Made by a program: the position numbers and the translations under genes
Notes under the pieces: model-generated
Databases searched by the model: none
What the model was told of the DNA's origin: nothing
The model's input: only the letters and a program-made list of their open reading frames with translations
Source: Microplitis mediator
Taxonomy: Eukaryota > Arthropoda > Insecta > Hymenoptera > Braconidae
Assembly (NCBI RefSeq): GCF_029852145.1
Contig: NC_079977.1
Location: 13,078,640 to 13,142,639, forward strand
Length of the DNA stretch: 64,000 bases
Reading direction: 5' to 3'
Part shown: positions 1 to 10,702 of the stretch, in pieces
Layout: each line of letters begins with the position of its first letter
Numbering within the stretch: the stretch's first letter is position 1

Positions 1-604
1 ATAAAAAAAATAATGTTGCCAGGGACTTTTTTAGCTTAATATACCCCCAAGACCCCTGTAAATTTTTAAATTGATCTATCGAACCGTTTTTTGGGAATCA
101 TCGATCAAAGTTTAGCTAATTAATTAAAGGAGCAAGTTTTGTTCCTTTAATTGTGTAATCATAATCAAAATGAAAAAAATTTTTTTTTTCGACTTTTCTC
201 AAATTTTTGCGTTGGTAACTCAGCAAATGAAAGGAAATGACAAAAAAAATAAAAAATTTCCAAAAAATGTCAAAAAAAAAAATTTAGAACACAAAAAACA
301 AGTTTCAATTTTTTTTTTTTCTTCGATTTTTTTTGACATTTTTTGGAAATTTTTTATTTTTTTTGTCATTTCCTTTCATTTGCTGAGTTACCAACGCAAA
401 AATTTGAGAAAAGTCGAAAAAAAAAATTTTTTTCATTTTGATTATGATTACACAATTAAAGGAACAAAACTTGCTCCTTTAATTAATTAGCTAAACTTTG
501 ATCGATGATTCCCAAAAAACGGTTCGATAGATCAATTTAAAAATTTACAGGGGTCTTGGGGGTATATTAAGCTAAAAAAGTCCCTGGCAACATTATTTTT
601 TTTA
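1..604. repeat. Large inverted repeat (about 300-bp arms, almost no loop)
   Basis: The left arm beginning ATAATGTTGCCAGGGACTTT is mirrored by the right arm ending AAAGTCCCTGGCAACATTAT. Symmetry holds through the A/T homopolymer-rich middle. The 106-codon ORF across it is a by-product of the palindrome and is not called as a gene. Confidence 0.9.
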
Positions 605-1193
605 TCGATATTTGCAGAGTAGCGGTTGATTTACTAAAAAACCAAAAAAAGTCATTTTTTTGTACTTTCTTCTAATGGATGTTAAAAATAAAAAAAATTT
701 TTTTTTTCAAAAAATGATGACAGGGTCTTGTAGGGAATTCATTCAAGTTATCAACGCCGCCCTTCAACTTTCTGTGCGATCATTGATACCTGAAACATCG
801 AAGATCAAAGCCAAAAGGATCATTTTCTGTTTGAAGGCTGATATCTCTGCGACAAATCGTCCTACGAGGTTAAAAAAAAAACCAAATTGAAGCTGAATAA
901 ATTTGCTAAACGATGTATGCATTCGTTTAGTTGAAAGAATTTTCCCGCGGTCCGTGGGCTCTTCGGAAAAAAAAAAAAAATTTAGAAATTTTTTGGCTCG
1001 CGGTATTTCTCATGTTTGCGCAATAATCGGAGCTTTTAAAAAATTTCGAAAAAAATACACCTAAACTAGAGATTTCAAGCTATAAAATGCTTTTTTTTAA
1101 ATTCTCGATACGATTTTTTTTCACCAAGTTACAGCCTTCCAAAAATCACTAAAAAATTTATAAAATTTTTCTGCTCCTTTAAGTTTTTGCATT
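1..1193. mobile_element. Palindromic Tc1-like foldback element, right part
   Basis: Positions 1-604 form one near-perfect inverted repeat whose first and last 300 bases are reverse complements (centre near 302). Positions 605-1193 continue outward as a right arm whose mate must lie left of the window. The right arm resembles the right arm of the Tc1-like element at 27,959-32,868: both carry GAAGCTGAATAAA, an ATTCAAGTT block and a terminal TGCTCC(C/T)TTAA stretch. The end TTAGTG abuts TA and then a (TA)n tract, as expected for Tc1/mariner insertion at TA. No transposase is present, so this is a non-autonomous derivative. Membership of the same family is inferred from shared arm blocks, not from a full alignment. 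Confidence 0.7.
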
Positions 1194-1194
1194 A

Positions 1195-1423
<229 letters not shown>

Positions 1424-1489
1424 AAACCATCATACTTCAACTACATAAATATATAAAGAACAATTATTTTCATTAATATTATGCTACGA

Positions 1490-1632
1490 TGATTTTTTGT
1501 CGCGGGAAGTTTTTGTCACAGGAATATAATATCGGGGATTTTTTGTCTGGGGATTTTCTATCGCGGGTATATTTTGTCGGGCATATTTAGTCGCAGAGAT
1601 ATTTTGTCGGGGATTTTTCGTCTTGAGCCCAA
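1490..1632. repeat. Degenerate minisatellite, unit like ATTTTTTGTCGCGGG
   Basis: About eight imperfect units of 15-18 bases (TTTTTGTCGCGGGA, TTTTGTCGGGGAT and similar) run in tandem. On the minus strand they read as short peptide repeats ending in PRQNI and TKNP. Related words (ACAAAATATCCGCGACAAA) appear again at 45,360-45,425. The tract lies at the 3' end of the minus-strand LINE, so it may be that element's tail or an independent satellite. Confidence 0.6.
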
Positions 1633-1639
1633 AACGCAG

Positions 1640-3352
1640 TGGACCCCTTCCCCCACCCTTCCTACACCTCATAATTTTCGTCTTCCTCGTATTTACTTCC
1701 AAACCTTTCCCAGTTATGTATCTCCCAAGCGTTCTAATCATTCCTCTCATCTCATCCTCTTTCTTTGCCAACAACACCACATCATCCGCATATGCCGGCA
1801 CATACACCTTTTCCCCTCTCCCAACTCTACTCCTCCCCATCTCCCCTTTTCCAACTCCTCATCCAAGTCTGACAGAAACATCACAAACAATAGTGGGCTC
1901 AAAGGGCACCCCTGTTTTAATCTCCTCTTTGTCCAAAACCTCTCCCCTCCCTCTTTACCCACTCTAACTTCACTCACCGTTTCTATCAAAATCGTCTCAC
2001 ACCTCCTGACCAATCCTTCCCTAACCCCTCTTTCTCATACACTCAAACAGTTTCTTTCTGTCCACCGAGTCAAAAGCCGCCTTCAAATCCACGAAAAGTA
2101 ACATCATCTTCCACTTATGCTTCTCTATTTCACTCTTTATCAAATAGTTTAGCACATAGATGTTATCCACTGTTCTCATCCCTTTCATAAACCCAGCCTG
2201 ACTCGGTGGCAGCAGCCCTTCTCTTTCTACTCCCTCTCTCAATCTCTTTTCCAGTACCCCTACATACACCTTGTACGTTGTTTGCGTCAGTGTTACCTCC
2301 TTGTAATCCTTCACCTTACTTACAATCCCTTTCTTTACTATGGGTATCACTACCCCTTCCTTCCATCCTTCCGGCCACCCTTCCCCCTTTCATACCTTTC
2401 TACATAACTCCCAAATCGCTACAATTACCTCCTCTCCCCCATATTCCCATACCTCATTTGAGATTCCATCCTCCCCCATCGATTTATTTTCCCTCAGCCC
2501 TTTTACTACTTTCCTTATCTCTTGAAGAGCTATGTCTTCTTCCTCATCCTCTATGATCTCCTCCTCCCTTTCCTCCTCACCTGTTCTACTCTCTACCCCC
2601 CTCTAATAACTTTCTAAAGTAACTACCCCATTCTTTTATCTCAATACTTCCATTAACTTCCTTCCTTTCCTTGTTTACTACCGCCCAAACCTGTTCCTCC
2701 GTCATTATTGCTTTAATCTCTTCCTCCTATCCTATCTTCTTCGCCCGCTTGTTTTCCTCGCATAACCTTTTATATCTTCTCTTCTCTTCCTTGTATTTCC
2801 CTGCATCCCCTTGCTTCTCCCTTGCTGCCCTCAGACTCTCCCTTACCCTCATTTTCTCCACCTTGCACTCCTCATCTTACCCTCCTTGCCCCCCTTAACA
2901 CACCCATTTAAAATTCTCCATTCTCCTCCCCCTATGAGACTACATAATCTCTTCTCATCCTTATTTTCTGCCTTATCTTTAGACTTGCGTTTCACTCCCC
3001 TTTCTCCAACATTTACTTTCCTTACGAACCCTTCTTCCTCCCCTGTCCTCGCATTGAAATCCCCTCCTATTATCACTTTCCTCTACTCCCCTTTTCTTTA
3101 TATCCAATTCGAGATCAACTCTAGTTTTTTATCTAAATCCCTATTATATAAACCCCCACTAATCCTTCCCTAGTTTCACCTCTCTTTCTAACCATCCATT
3201 CTCCTCACTATATTGCTGTCTTCCTAATTCTGTTCCCTCCTTTACGCCCAACACCATCCCTTCATTCGCTCTCCCCCTTCCTTCGGCCTTTACCGCGTCC
3301 TGCACCACTCACTTATACCCTTTTTTATATTTTCTATTTACCCCATCCCATC
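1640..3352 (-). pseudogene. LINE ORF2 fragment: endonuclease remainder and reverse transcriptase
   Basis: Minus-strand pieces in changing frames give, in order, an endonuclease core GGDFNARTG (near 3,060), an RT segment with LFVDLKAAFDSVDR (near 2,050-2,100, carrying the first catalytic Asp), LKQGCPLSPLLF (near 1,910) and the catalytic YADDVVLLA box (near 1,790) followed by TRKTKIMRCRKGGGR. These are motifs of non-LTR reverse transcriptase, which primes cDNA synthesis at a nick made by the endonuclease. At least three frame changes separate the blocks. The reading ends in the minisatellite at 1,490-1,632. Identity as a LINE RT is secure; the clade is not. Confidence 0.85.
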
Positions 3353-3357
3353 CTTTT

Positions 3358-3534
3358 TGTTGGAATAACAACGGCGCATGCGCATCATCCCTTCCTTTCT
3401 CCTTTAATGCAAATTGTGCTATTACTAAAATTATATATATATGTATTCTTTTTTTTTTTATTCAGTTCGCTTCTAATTAATAAAGTGATTGGACGATCAC
3501 ATGGTTAGTTAATTATTTAATGCCTTCCCCAACA
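3358..3534 (+). repeat. Copia 5' LTR
   Basis: A 177-bp repeat, TGTTGG to CCAACA, matched by 8,352-8,526. It contains the word GGCGCATGCGCATCATC near its start and an (AT)n tract. Confidence 0.93.
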
Positions 3535-3536
3535 AA

Positions 3537-3550
3537 GGTTATGGGCCCAG
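3537..3550 (+). promoter_or_regulatory. Copia primer-binding site (initiator Met-tRNA half)
   Basis: GGTTATGGGCCCAG lies two bases after the left LTR. It is the reverse complement of the eukaryotic initiator Met-tRNA anticodon arm CTGGGCCCATAACC. Copia is known to prime from an internally cleaved tRNA fragment rather than the 3' end. Confidence 0.85.
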
Positions 3551-3616
3551 GTTATTAACATACAGCTAAAGTTTAAGTTACAGTAAAGTTCAGTTTAAAA
3601 TAAAGTTTCAGTTAAA

Positions 3617-4183
3617 GTGGTTAAGATAACGGACAGCAATTCAACAGCATTCGGTATTGTAATACTCAATAACAACAATTATCAGACATGGAAGTTTAAG
3701 GTATAAAAGTTGCTGAAGAGAGAAGGTATTCGGAAAGCGGTCACATCGAATAGGCCTACTACAGAAGATGCAGCGGTTGAGGCATGGGAAATTCGGGATG
3801 ACAAAGCGTTAGGAACAATTTATTTCCTAGTAGAAGATTCGCAAATCAGTCATATCAGAGATAAAAGTACAGCTAAAGAAGCGTGGAACGCTTTGAAAAG
3901 CTATCACGAAAAAGCTAGTGGTATAAATAAGTTTACTTTAATTGTTGAACTCCTACAATTAAAATTTTTGGAAAACGAGGATATGGAAAAACATATAGCA
4001 CGCATACTGGAGCTTATAGATAATCTCATGGCTCTTGGAAACAGAAGTGCAGTTGAGTTTGGGCCGTGGATAATCCTACGAAGTATGCCGGCCTCGTATC
4101 ATACCCTTATATCTGTATTAGCGACAAGGCCAGAAGAAGAATTATCTATCGATGTATTTAAAGCAACCCTGCTAAGTGAATAA
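3617..4183 (+). pseudogene. Copia gag
   Basis: The reading begins near GTGGTTAAGATAACG, where an ATG may have mutated to GTG. It gives FGIVILNNNNYQTWKFKV, then a stop at 3,704-3,706. It then continues in the same frame for about 157 residues, including VEAWEIRDDKALGTIYFLV and the KEAWNALKSYHEK region. This is the copia-type Gag fold (the UBN2/DUF4219 families begin with an NYxxW motif). The expected C-terminal CCHC zinc knuckle is absent and the ORF stops at 4,183. Gag would form the cytoplasmic virus-like particle. The copy is non-functional. Confidence 0.8.
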
Positions 4184-4254
4184 AAGAGACGTAAAAGTTT
4201 GAGTGTAAGTGAAGAATGTGAGACAGCAATGAGGATTAGTACCGATAAGGACTT

Positions 4255-7200
4255 GCCAAATTCTGGGAATAGGGGAAGGAAAAGTTGAATGTTTAACAGA
4301 AAAAAGAGAAATACATTCGTTAGGTTTAAAACGTGTATTTTACGTCCCAGATTTCGACTGTAACCTGATATCTATTGGATCGTTAGACAAGCTTGGTTAT
4401 CAATTGAGAGTTAAAGATAACAAAATGACAATTTTCAACAACAATGGTAATGAAGTCGCTGTCGGAGATGAATCAGGACACGTTTATCAATTACGAGTCC
4501 CTGAATGTGCGTTTGCTGTTTCAATAGAACATCCAGAGAATTGTATACACAAATGGCACAATAGATTTGGGCATCGTGATCCTAAGATGATTTGGGAATT
4601 ATTAAATAACGATTTAGTTCAAGACATGAAAATTGATAAGTGTTCTGTGAAACAGATCTGTGAGAGCTGCATTAAGGGCAAGATGTCGAGGTCACCATTT
4701 CCAAAGAGATCTAAAATCTGTACTAGCGAAGCCATGGATTTAATTCATACTGATTTATGTGGGCCGATGCCTGTGGAAACGCCGGGAAAACGCAGGTATA
4801 TAATGACCCTCATATACGATTTTAGCCGATACACATACATATTTTTGTTACGTAACAAATCACAAGTAAAAGAAGTCATGAAAGATTTTATTGAATTTTG
4901 TCATACACAATTTGGGCGAAAACCTAAGGCTTTTCGATCTGACCTTGGAACAGAATACGTAAACCATGAGCTAACTGAGCAATTACAAAATCAAGGAATA
5001 AAATTCTAACATAAAACAGCATACACACCGGAACAAAATGGCGTAGCAAAGAGAAGGAACAGATATTTAGTTGAAGCCATTCGGACTATGTTAATTGATG
5101 CGAAATTACCGGATAAATATTGGGGAGAAGCTGCGGTAACTGCAGTTTACTTGCAAAATAGACTCCCGACTCGTAGGAGAGAAACAACACTCTTCGAGGT
5201 ATTACTGAAGAAAAAGCCGAATGTGAAACATTTGAAGGAATTCGGATGTAAAGCGTTCGCGCATATACCGAAACAGAAAAGAACGAAACTAGATGACAAG
5301 GCTACGGAATGTGTTTTCATTGGTTACTCTCCCGACTCAAAAGGCTATAGTCTTTTGGAAAGGTCCTCAGGACAGGTCATCACGAGCAGGGATGTAAGGT
5401 TCATTGAAGGAGCTCGTGATGAAGGGGAAGGTATCGAGGGTACGCCATTAAAATCCACAACTATAAAACATAACACACAGATTTCTGAGAACACTGGAGA
5501 GATAGTATATATACATTCAGATATCTCAATAAATCCAATATCGAACAAAGAATTAGAGGAAAGAACACCTACACTGCTCCAACCACCCGTCATTGATATC
5601 ACGTTTGAGGACCAAGATGGTGATCAAGCTGATAATAACAATGATGATGATGACGATGATAGTAACAATGATGATGAACCAAAGACAGTTGAGCAGGCCT
5701 TAAAAGGATCCAACTCAGAGCATTGGAAAAGGGCCATGTCTGAGGAAATCAACGCACTACATGAAAACAACACATGGGACCTTGAACCCATTCCGCGGAA
5801 TAAAAAACCCATAGGGTGCAAATGGATGTTCAAAGTCAAGACTACCTCCAATGACTCAACCAAAAGATTTAAAGCTAGACTAGTAGCTCAGGGTTTTTCC
5901 CAAAAATACGGGGTAGACTACGAAGAAGTGTTTGCTCCGGTAGTCAAAGGATCCACAGTGCGCTGTATGCTATCAACTGCTGGAAAAAGGGGCTACTACG
6001 TAAGACAATGGGATGTAAAAACTGCCTTCCTCAACGGAGACCTGAAAGAAGTCATATACATGACCCAACCCCCCGGATATGAAAACAACGATCATGAAGA
6101 CTGGGGATGCAGGCTGAATAAAAGTCTCTACGGACTAAAGCAAGCCGCCAATGCTTGGAACGAAAAACTTCACCAAGTACTAACAGATTTCCACTTTACG
6201 CGGTCTGATGCTGATCCATGTCTATATAAACACGGAGTCAATACTATCACATATCTTCTGGTACACGTGGATGATATATTGGTAGCGTGTAAATCTTCTA
6301 CAAGTTTAAACCAAATTTTAAGCGCAATGAGGCAGAAGTTCAGCATCACAGACTTAGGTGAAGTTAGCTGCTACTTAGGAGTTGAGATTGTAAGAAACGA
6401 AGCTGGCGAGTTTCTCATCCATCAGCAGAATTATATTGAAAGAATTCTCTCGCAATCGAGACTCCAAGAAGCAAAGCCATCAAGCTATCCCATGGATGCA
6501 AATTATGAAAAGGTCCGTCTTGAATCACCTGAAATCGTTAAAGAATTTTATAGTAAACTGATAGGGAAATTGTTATATGTTTCTGTGAATTCCCGACCAG
6601 ATATCGCAGCACCTGTGGCAATACGGGTACAACATATCAAGAGAACTCGTCAAACAGATTGGAACGAGCTACAACGCGTCTGCAAATATCTCAAAGGCAC
6701 TAAACATTATATGCTAAAACTGAATCATAATGCACTCGAAGACCAGCCACTCATCGGGTTTGCGGACGCTAACTGGGCCGAAGACAGATCCTCTCGGAAA
6801 TCTAACACCGGTTTTCTGTTTAAACTATCTGGAGGTGTTGTCTCCTGGATAAGCAAAAAGCAAACATGCGTATCCATCTCTTCAACCGAAGCGGAGATAG
6901 TAGCCCTGTCTGAGGTCACCAGGAAGTGTACCTGGTTACGGAAACTTCTCAATTTTCTAGACGAAGTACAAGACCAACTGTTGCGTAAATTTCAAATGTA
7001 CGCGCCAGAACATTTGATAACTCGACGCTCTACTATACCAGAGGTGCTGCTATCGACGCGCCCTCTGATACTCGGAATTTCAACTCGATAGCCAGCTACG
7101 CGGCAACTGGCATTATTCTACAACACATGGCATAGAACACCACGTGCTGTCAGTATTATTATTCTAATTACATCGTGTTAATTATCGTGCTCAGTTAATT

Positions 7201-8268
7201 AATTAATTTTGATTACCACTCGCAAACTCATCAGGTATTATTATTCATCTATATTTTTTATTTTCATTCTCAATTTAATTTATAAAATCTGTGATCATTT
7301 TGTGTTGACCACGTGTCAAATTAACATGCCGGTTATATATATATATATACATATGCTCGCAATCACGTGACTTTGCAGCCACAAACAATTATTCTTAATT
7401 ATATTTACTTTCATTACTCATCGATTAACTATTTACTTGGACATGATGTCAACTGGTGTGACTGATGTCATCATTCAGTCATCCAGTAATCTTAATCTCA
7501 AAAATCAATATCAAATTTTTATTTGTGACTGCAAAGTAATTATGATACGTTCAGACTCGGCTCGCTAAGCATCTATTAAGTTCATACTCGGCTCTTACTC
7601 GTTCTCAATGTCGCGTATCAAAATTAATTGTGACAAAATGTATACTCGAACTATTGATGATATTTGTAAATCCTTAATTGTTAATAATTTACTCTTTATT
7701 GCGCTCTTTTTGTATACATTAATTCACGTGTATGGTGCCGTGTAAATTATAGAAAACTCATAATCTATTAAACTCAAAAACTCAATCTTTAAGTAAACTG
7801 CGCTCTATATATAATGTATATAATATTTCATGTGTACGGTGCCATGCAATTTATACTAACTCAATTAAACTCAAATGCAATCGAATAATGTTCAATAAGT
7901 GCTCTAATATGAACTCGTGATCGACTCTTGTACTCTACGCTATTATCTGTGATTTATTTTTATTAAATATGGACAATACACCAAATCAGTGACTTCTTAT
8001 TTCTTTCACCATCCCGATCCAGCAAATAAATATTTAATGTAGTTCTTAAGTTAATATTTTACACCAACCTACAGTATTATACGTAGATAATCAACCATGT
8101 ATCGCTAGTATTCAGGCAGCCAGCCCAACCAGTAGAAGCAAACACATAGATACTCGATTCAACACTCGAGATTTGGTAGCGAAAAACATCGTCAAAATTA
8201 TTTATTGTGCATCTGAATCCAATGAGGCGGATATCCTGACCAAGGCATTGGGGCGCAGAAAACTTTGA
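4255..8268 (+). pseudogene. Copia pol: integrase, reverse transcriptase, RNase H
   Basis: The protease Asp-Ser-Gly region is missing; the reading starts near GIGEGKVEC. The pre-integrase zinc module (HKWHNRFGH, then CESC) is followed by integrase blocks IHTDLCGPM, FRSDLGTEY and YTPEQNGVA, which supply D, D and E. An in-frame stop lies at 5,007-5,009. RT runs from IGCKWMFKVK through KARLVAQGF and DVKTAFLNGDL to LLVHVDDILVA. The usual YVDD is HVDD here. RNase H shows GFADANWAEDR and SSTEAE. It is then broken at QMY (about 7,000) by an insert and resumes at VDNQPCIASIQAA (8,084), ending with EADILTKALG. Inactive. Confidence 0.9.
7003..8083. mobile_element. Unidentified 1.08-kb insertion in copia RNase H
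   Basis: The RNase H reading stops making sense after the codons for QMY and resumes exactly at VDN 1,081 bases later. TACG occurs at both junctions (6,999-7,002 and 8,080-8,083), consistent with a 4-bp target duplication. The insert has no long ORF. It is AT-rich with two imperfect copies of a segment of about 110 bp containing ACGTGTATGGTGCCGTG and ATGTGTACGGTGCCATG (about 7,690-7,890). It could be a solo gypsy LTR (4-bp duplications suit that), although clean TG...CA ends are not seen. Confidence 0.55.
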
Positions 8269-8342
8269 CCATGGTTAACATTATTGGCTTTGTAACTGAA
8301 TAAAAATTAAAAATTAAATAAATTATTTAGCATGCTACCGTT

Positions 8343-8351
8343 GAGGGGAAG
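8343..8351 (+). promoter_or_regulatory. Copia polypurine tract
   Basis: GAGGGGAAG sits directly before the right LTR, the normal position for plus-strand DNA priming. Confidence 0.8.
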
Positions 8352-8526
8352 TGTTGGAATGACAACGGCGCATGCGCATCATCCATTCCTTTCTCCTTTA
8401 ATGCAAATTGTGCTGTTACTAAAATTATATATATGTATTCTTTTTTCTCTTATTCAGTTTGCTTCTAATTAATAAAGTGATTGGACGATCACATGTTTAG
8501 TTAATTATTCAATGCCTTACCCAACA
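8352..8526 (+). repeat. Copia 3' LTR
   Basis: A 175-bp match to 3,358-3,534 with a handful of substitutions and a shorter (AT)n. Confidence 0.93.
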
Positions 8527-8531
8527 CTTTT

Positions 8532-8790
8532 CCATCCAACCACGTCTCTATCAACACTATCACATCCCATTTATTCATGCCCATCCAAAACTCTTTATGC
8601 TTATTTTTCAGTCCTGCTGCATTCCAAAACCCTATCTTATATACCTCTATCTCTCTTCCCCCTCTTTTACCCTGCGTTCCCTCCCTTCTTTACCTTCTTC
8701 ACTATCCCTTATCCTTATTCGTTTCACTTCCTCTCTATCCACTCCTCCCCGACTTCATCCCAGATTTTCATCTCCCCATTCACCCACATT
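8532..8790 (-). pseudogene. LINE endonuclease N-terminus
   Basis: On the minus strand the reading gives KIGFWNAAGLKNKHKEFW, then VIVLIETWLDGK, immediately before the copia insertion. This matches the start of an APE-type endonuclease: the Asn of the WN block and the Glu of ETW are metal-site residues. The continuation (GWDGVNRKYKKGYK) lies on the far side of copia, ending at 3,352. Frameshifts upstream separate it from ORF1. Confidence 0.75.
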
Positions 8791-8939
8791 TTCATATATC
8801 CTACCTGTACCCTATTCCCCTTCAATCTCTCTTTCTGTGCTTCTCTTTCTATCTTCCACCTTGTCTTCCTCTCATCTACTGTTACATCATCGTCTATTAT
8901 TTTCCGATCTCCTTTTAGCTTTCTTTTGCTTTCATAACT

Positions 8940-9686
8940 TCCTTTTTCTTTTCTATCCCCACCAACTCAACCCACACCATTCCTTGCCCCTCCTTATCCA
9001 CCCCACCTATTCTCATCGTTTCCATTTCCCTTTTACTCCCATTTTTTCCCATATTTTTTCTACTTCCTTTACGAATTCTTTCCCCTCTCCTACTTTAACT
9101 CCTTTAATCACTATGTTTTTCCTTCTAGCCTCCCTCTCCCTCTTATCCATTTTAACTTCCAAACCCCTAAGTCTCCTTCCCTCGATCCCATCACCTCTCT
9201 CCCCTCCTTCATTATCTGATCCCCCCCTCTGCATTGATTGTATTTTTCTTTTTTCCTTCTTCTAAGCTTTCTACTTTTTTCTCTAACTCCTCTATTTTTC
9301 TTCCCATTTCCACCCTGTCTACTTCCCACATTCTTCTCATTTCCTCCCTCTCCTTCCTCGCCTCTGATGCCAGCTCTTCCACCAATCTTCCCACACTCTG
9401 ACTTCATTATCCCCTCCAACATTTTTATCATGTCCTCCATTTTTGCCTCCTTCCCCTCTTTCTCTGGTATCCTCACTACTACCCTACTTCTTTTAGACAT
9501 CTCTGCCTCCTCCAATTCTTTAGACAGTCTAACCTCCCCTCTTTGTTCCTTCTCTTTTCTTTTTCCTCTGAGCACCGCTTCTACTGACTCACATTTACTT
9601 CCCCTTCTCACTAATCTTACTCTTTCAATACTCGGTCTCTTTATTGTGTTACCTTCATCACCCATACCACTACCTACTTGACTCAC
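8940..9686 (-). pseudogene. LINE ORF1, coiled-coil RNA-binding type, frameshifted
   Basis: Starting at an ATG at 9,686 (MSQVGSGMGDEG), the minus strand encodes a very charged protein. A Lys/Glu-rich N-terminal half is followed by a heptad-like stretch (KIEELEKKVESLEEGKKK, second frame, about 9,260-9,320) and then ERRK-type KNIVIKGVKVGEGKE (third frame, near 9,110-9,160). Coiled coil plus a KNIVIKGV strand is how LINE ORF1 RNA chaperones with an RRM-like domain look. Two frame changes break it. Plus-strand ORFs here are antisense shadows rich in Ser, Pro and Phe. Confidence 0.7.
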
Positions 9687-9917
9687 CTACTCACTTTCTA
9701 TCTTATCTACTCGTACTACTCTGTTACCTAATCTCTACCACTTCTTCCTCTGTCCCCTCACCCTTTGCACTTTTTCGCTAACCTCACTTTCTTTACCTCC
9801 TGCTATACTTTCTTAAAAAACCTTTACACCCACACTAATCCCTTATACTTTTTATTTATTACCCCACTTCGAAAAATTTCCTCTTTACCACCCTCTACTT
9901 CCTCCTTTTCTTTATTC

Positions 9918-10238
9918 ACTCAAAATACAAAATCCAAAATCGAAACTTTATCGTTTGCCAAACTTTAATCGCAACCCATATTCCATATTCAATTTCCATA
10001 ATTCTGATTCTAATTCTTTACTATAATTATTCTTACGAAAAATCTCATAACTGTAGCCAAACGTTACTCCATATTGAATTCTTAATCTATAACTTAAATT
10101 GAAAATTTATATCAAAATCGTAAATTACTGTAAGCTAAATTATAAGTCTTGAGTTACCATGCTCCGAAATACAAAAAAACTCGTTGGTGCTTGTGACGTT
10201 CACTTTGATTTAACCGCCATACGAAAAATAACGTCACA
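9918..10238 (-). repeat. Gypsy 3' LTR, truncated
   Basis: On the minus strand the LTR probably starts TGTGACGTTATTTTTCG at 10,238, just after a purine tract. Bases 9,918-10,171 match 23,819-24,072. Leftward the sequence changes abruptly to LINE 5' sequence. Confidence 0.65.
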
Positions 10239-10256
10239 ACTCCCGTCCTCCTGGGA
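10239..10256 (-). promoter_or_regulatory. Gypsy polypurine tract
   Basis: On the minus strand CCCAGGAGGACGGGAGT immediately precedes the TGTGACG start of the 3' LTR. Confidence 0.55.
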
Positions 10257-10702
10257 AAGATTTTACGGTACGGTGATTCTATGTTGTCTTGAACTTTATC
10301 CCTGATGTCTGAAGCTGATGTAGTCTGCATGCGTTGAATTACTGACTCTGGAACTGTACTGTTGGCTTCTTTACCATGATCGTGGTTCGAACTCTTTCGT
10401 CCATGAAACTTTTAATACTGTTTTCTCAAACCCACGACCTGAAACATTTAACTGTAGCGATATTGCGTATGTCCTGAGACATACTTTCAATCAAATCTAT
10501 GCAGATTTTTGCAAATTTGCCTGTAACGTACGGTTTCACAACCTCTCATAACTCAACTCGGCCAAAGCAACTGTAGATACGGCGCCGTAGCGAGGTACGA
10601 AATACTTTTTCTTTTTAACTGTAGCGTAAATCTTAAATCATGTACTCTTTGTCCGGTAGCGCCAATCTCGTTGCCTTGACACTGTAACCGGAAGACGGAG
10701 TC

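Larger units (their letters stand above)
3358..8526 (+). mobile_element. Ty1/copia LTR retrotransposon, structurally complete but degenerate
   Basis: Direct terminal repeats of 177 and 175 bp begin TGTTGGAAT and end CCAACA. A 5-bp target duplication CTTTT flanks the element (3,353-3,357 and 8,527-8,531). After the left LTR stands GGTTATGGGCCCAG, complementary to the anticodon arm of initiator Met-tRNA, the half-tRNA primer type used by Drosophila copia. A purine tract GAGGGGAAG precedes the right LTR. Gag and pol follow in copia order (integrase before RT) but carry stops, and the protease region is missing. The two LTRs differ at few positions, so insertion is fairly recent relative to the host LINE. 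Confidence 0.95.
1633..9917 (-). mobile_element. Non-LTR retrotransposon (LINE), split by copia
   Basis: The element reads on the minus strand. It has a G-rich 5' region (about 9,917-9,690), ORF1 (9,686 to about 8,940), then ORF2 with an endonuclease start (to 8,532). The copia element (3,358-8,526) interrupts it, and endonuclease remainder and reverse transcriptase follow from 3,352 to about 1,640. Removing copia and one copy of the CTTTT duplication rejoins the endonuclease reading. Every ORF has several frameshifts or stops, so the copy is dead. The clade is not assigned: motifs fit an ORF1/endonuclease/RT LINE common in insects, but R1, I or L1-like cannot be separated by eye. Confidence 0.85.

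Noticed and set aside
7003..8083. Helitron as the insert in copia RNase H
   Set aside because: No TC start, CTRR end with hairpin, or A/T target is visible; TACG at both junctions favours a duplicating element.
8512..9265. Plus-strand Ser/Pro/Phe-rich ORFs over 1.6-3.2 kb and 8.5-9.7 kb
   Set aside because: They are antisense to the LINE ORFs; stop codons are rare only because the sense strand is purine-rich.
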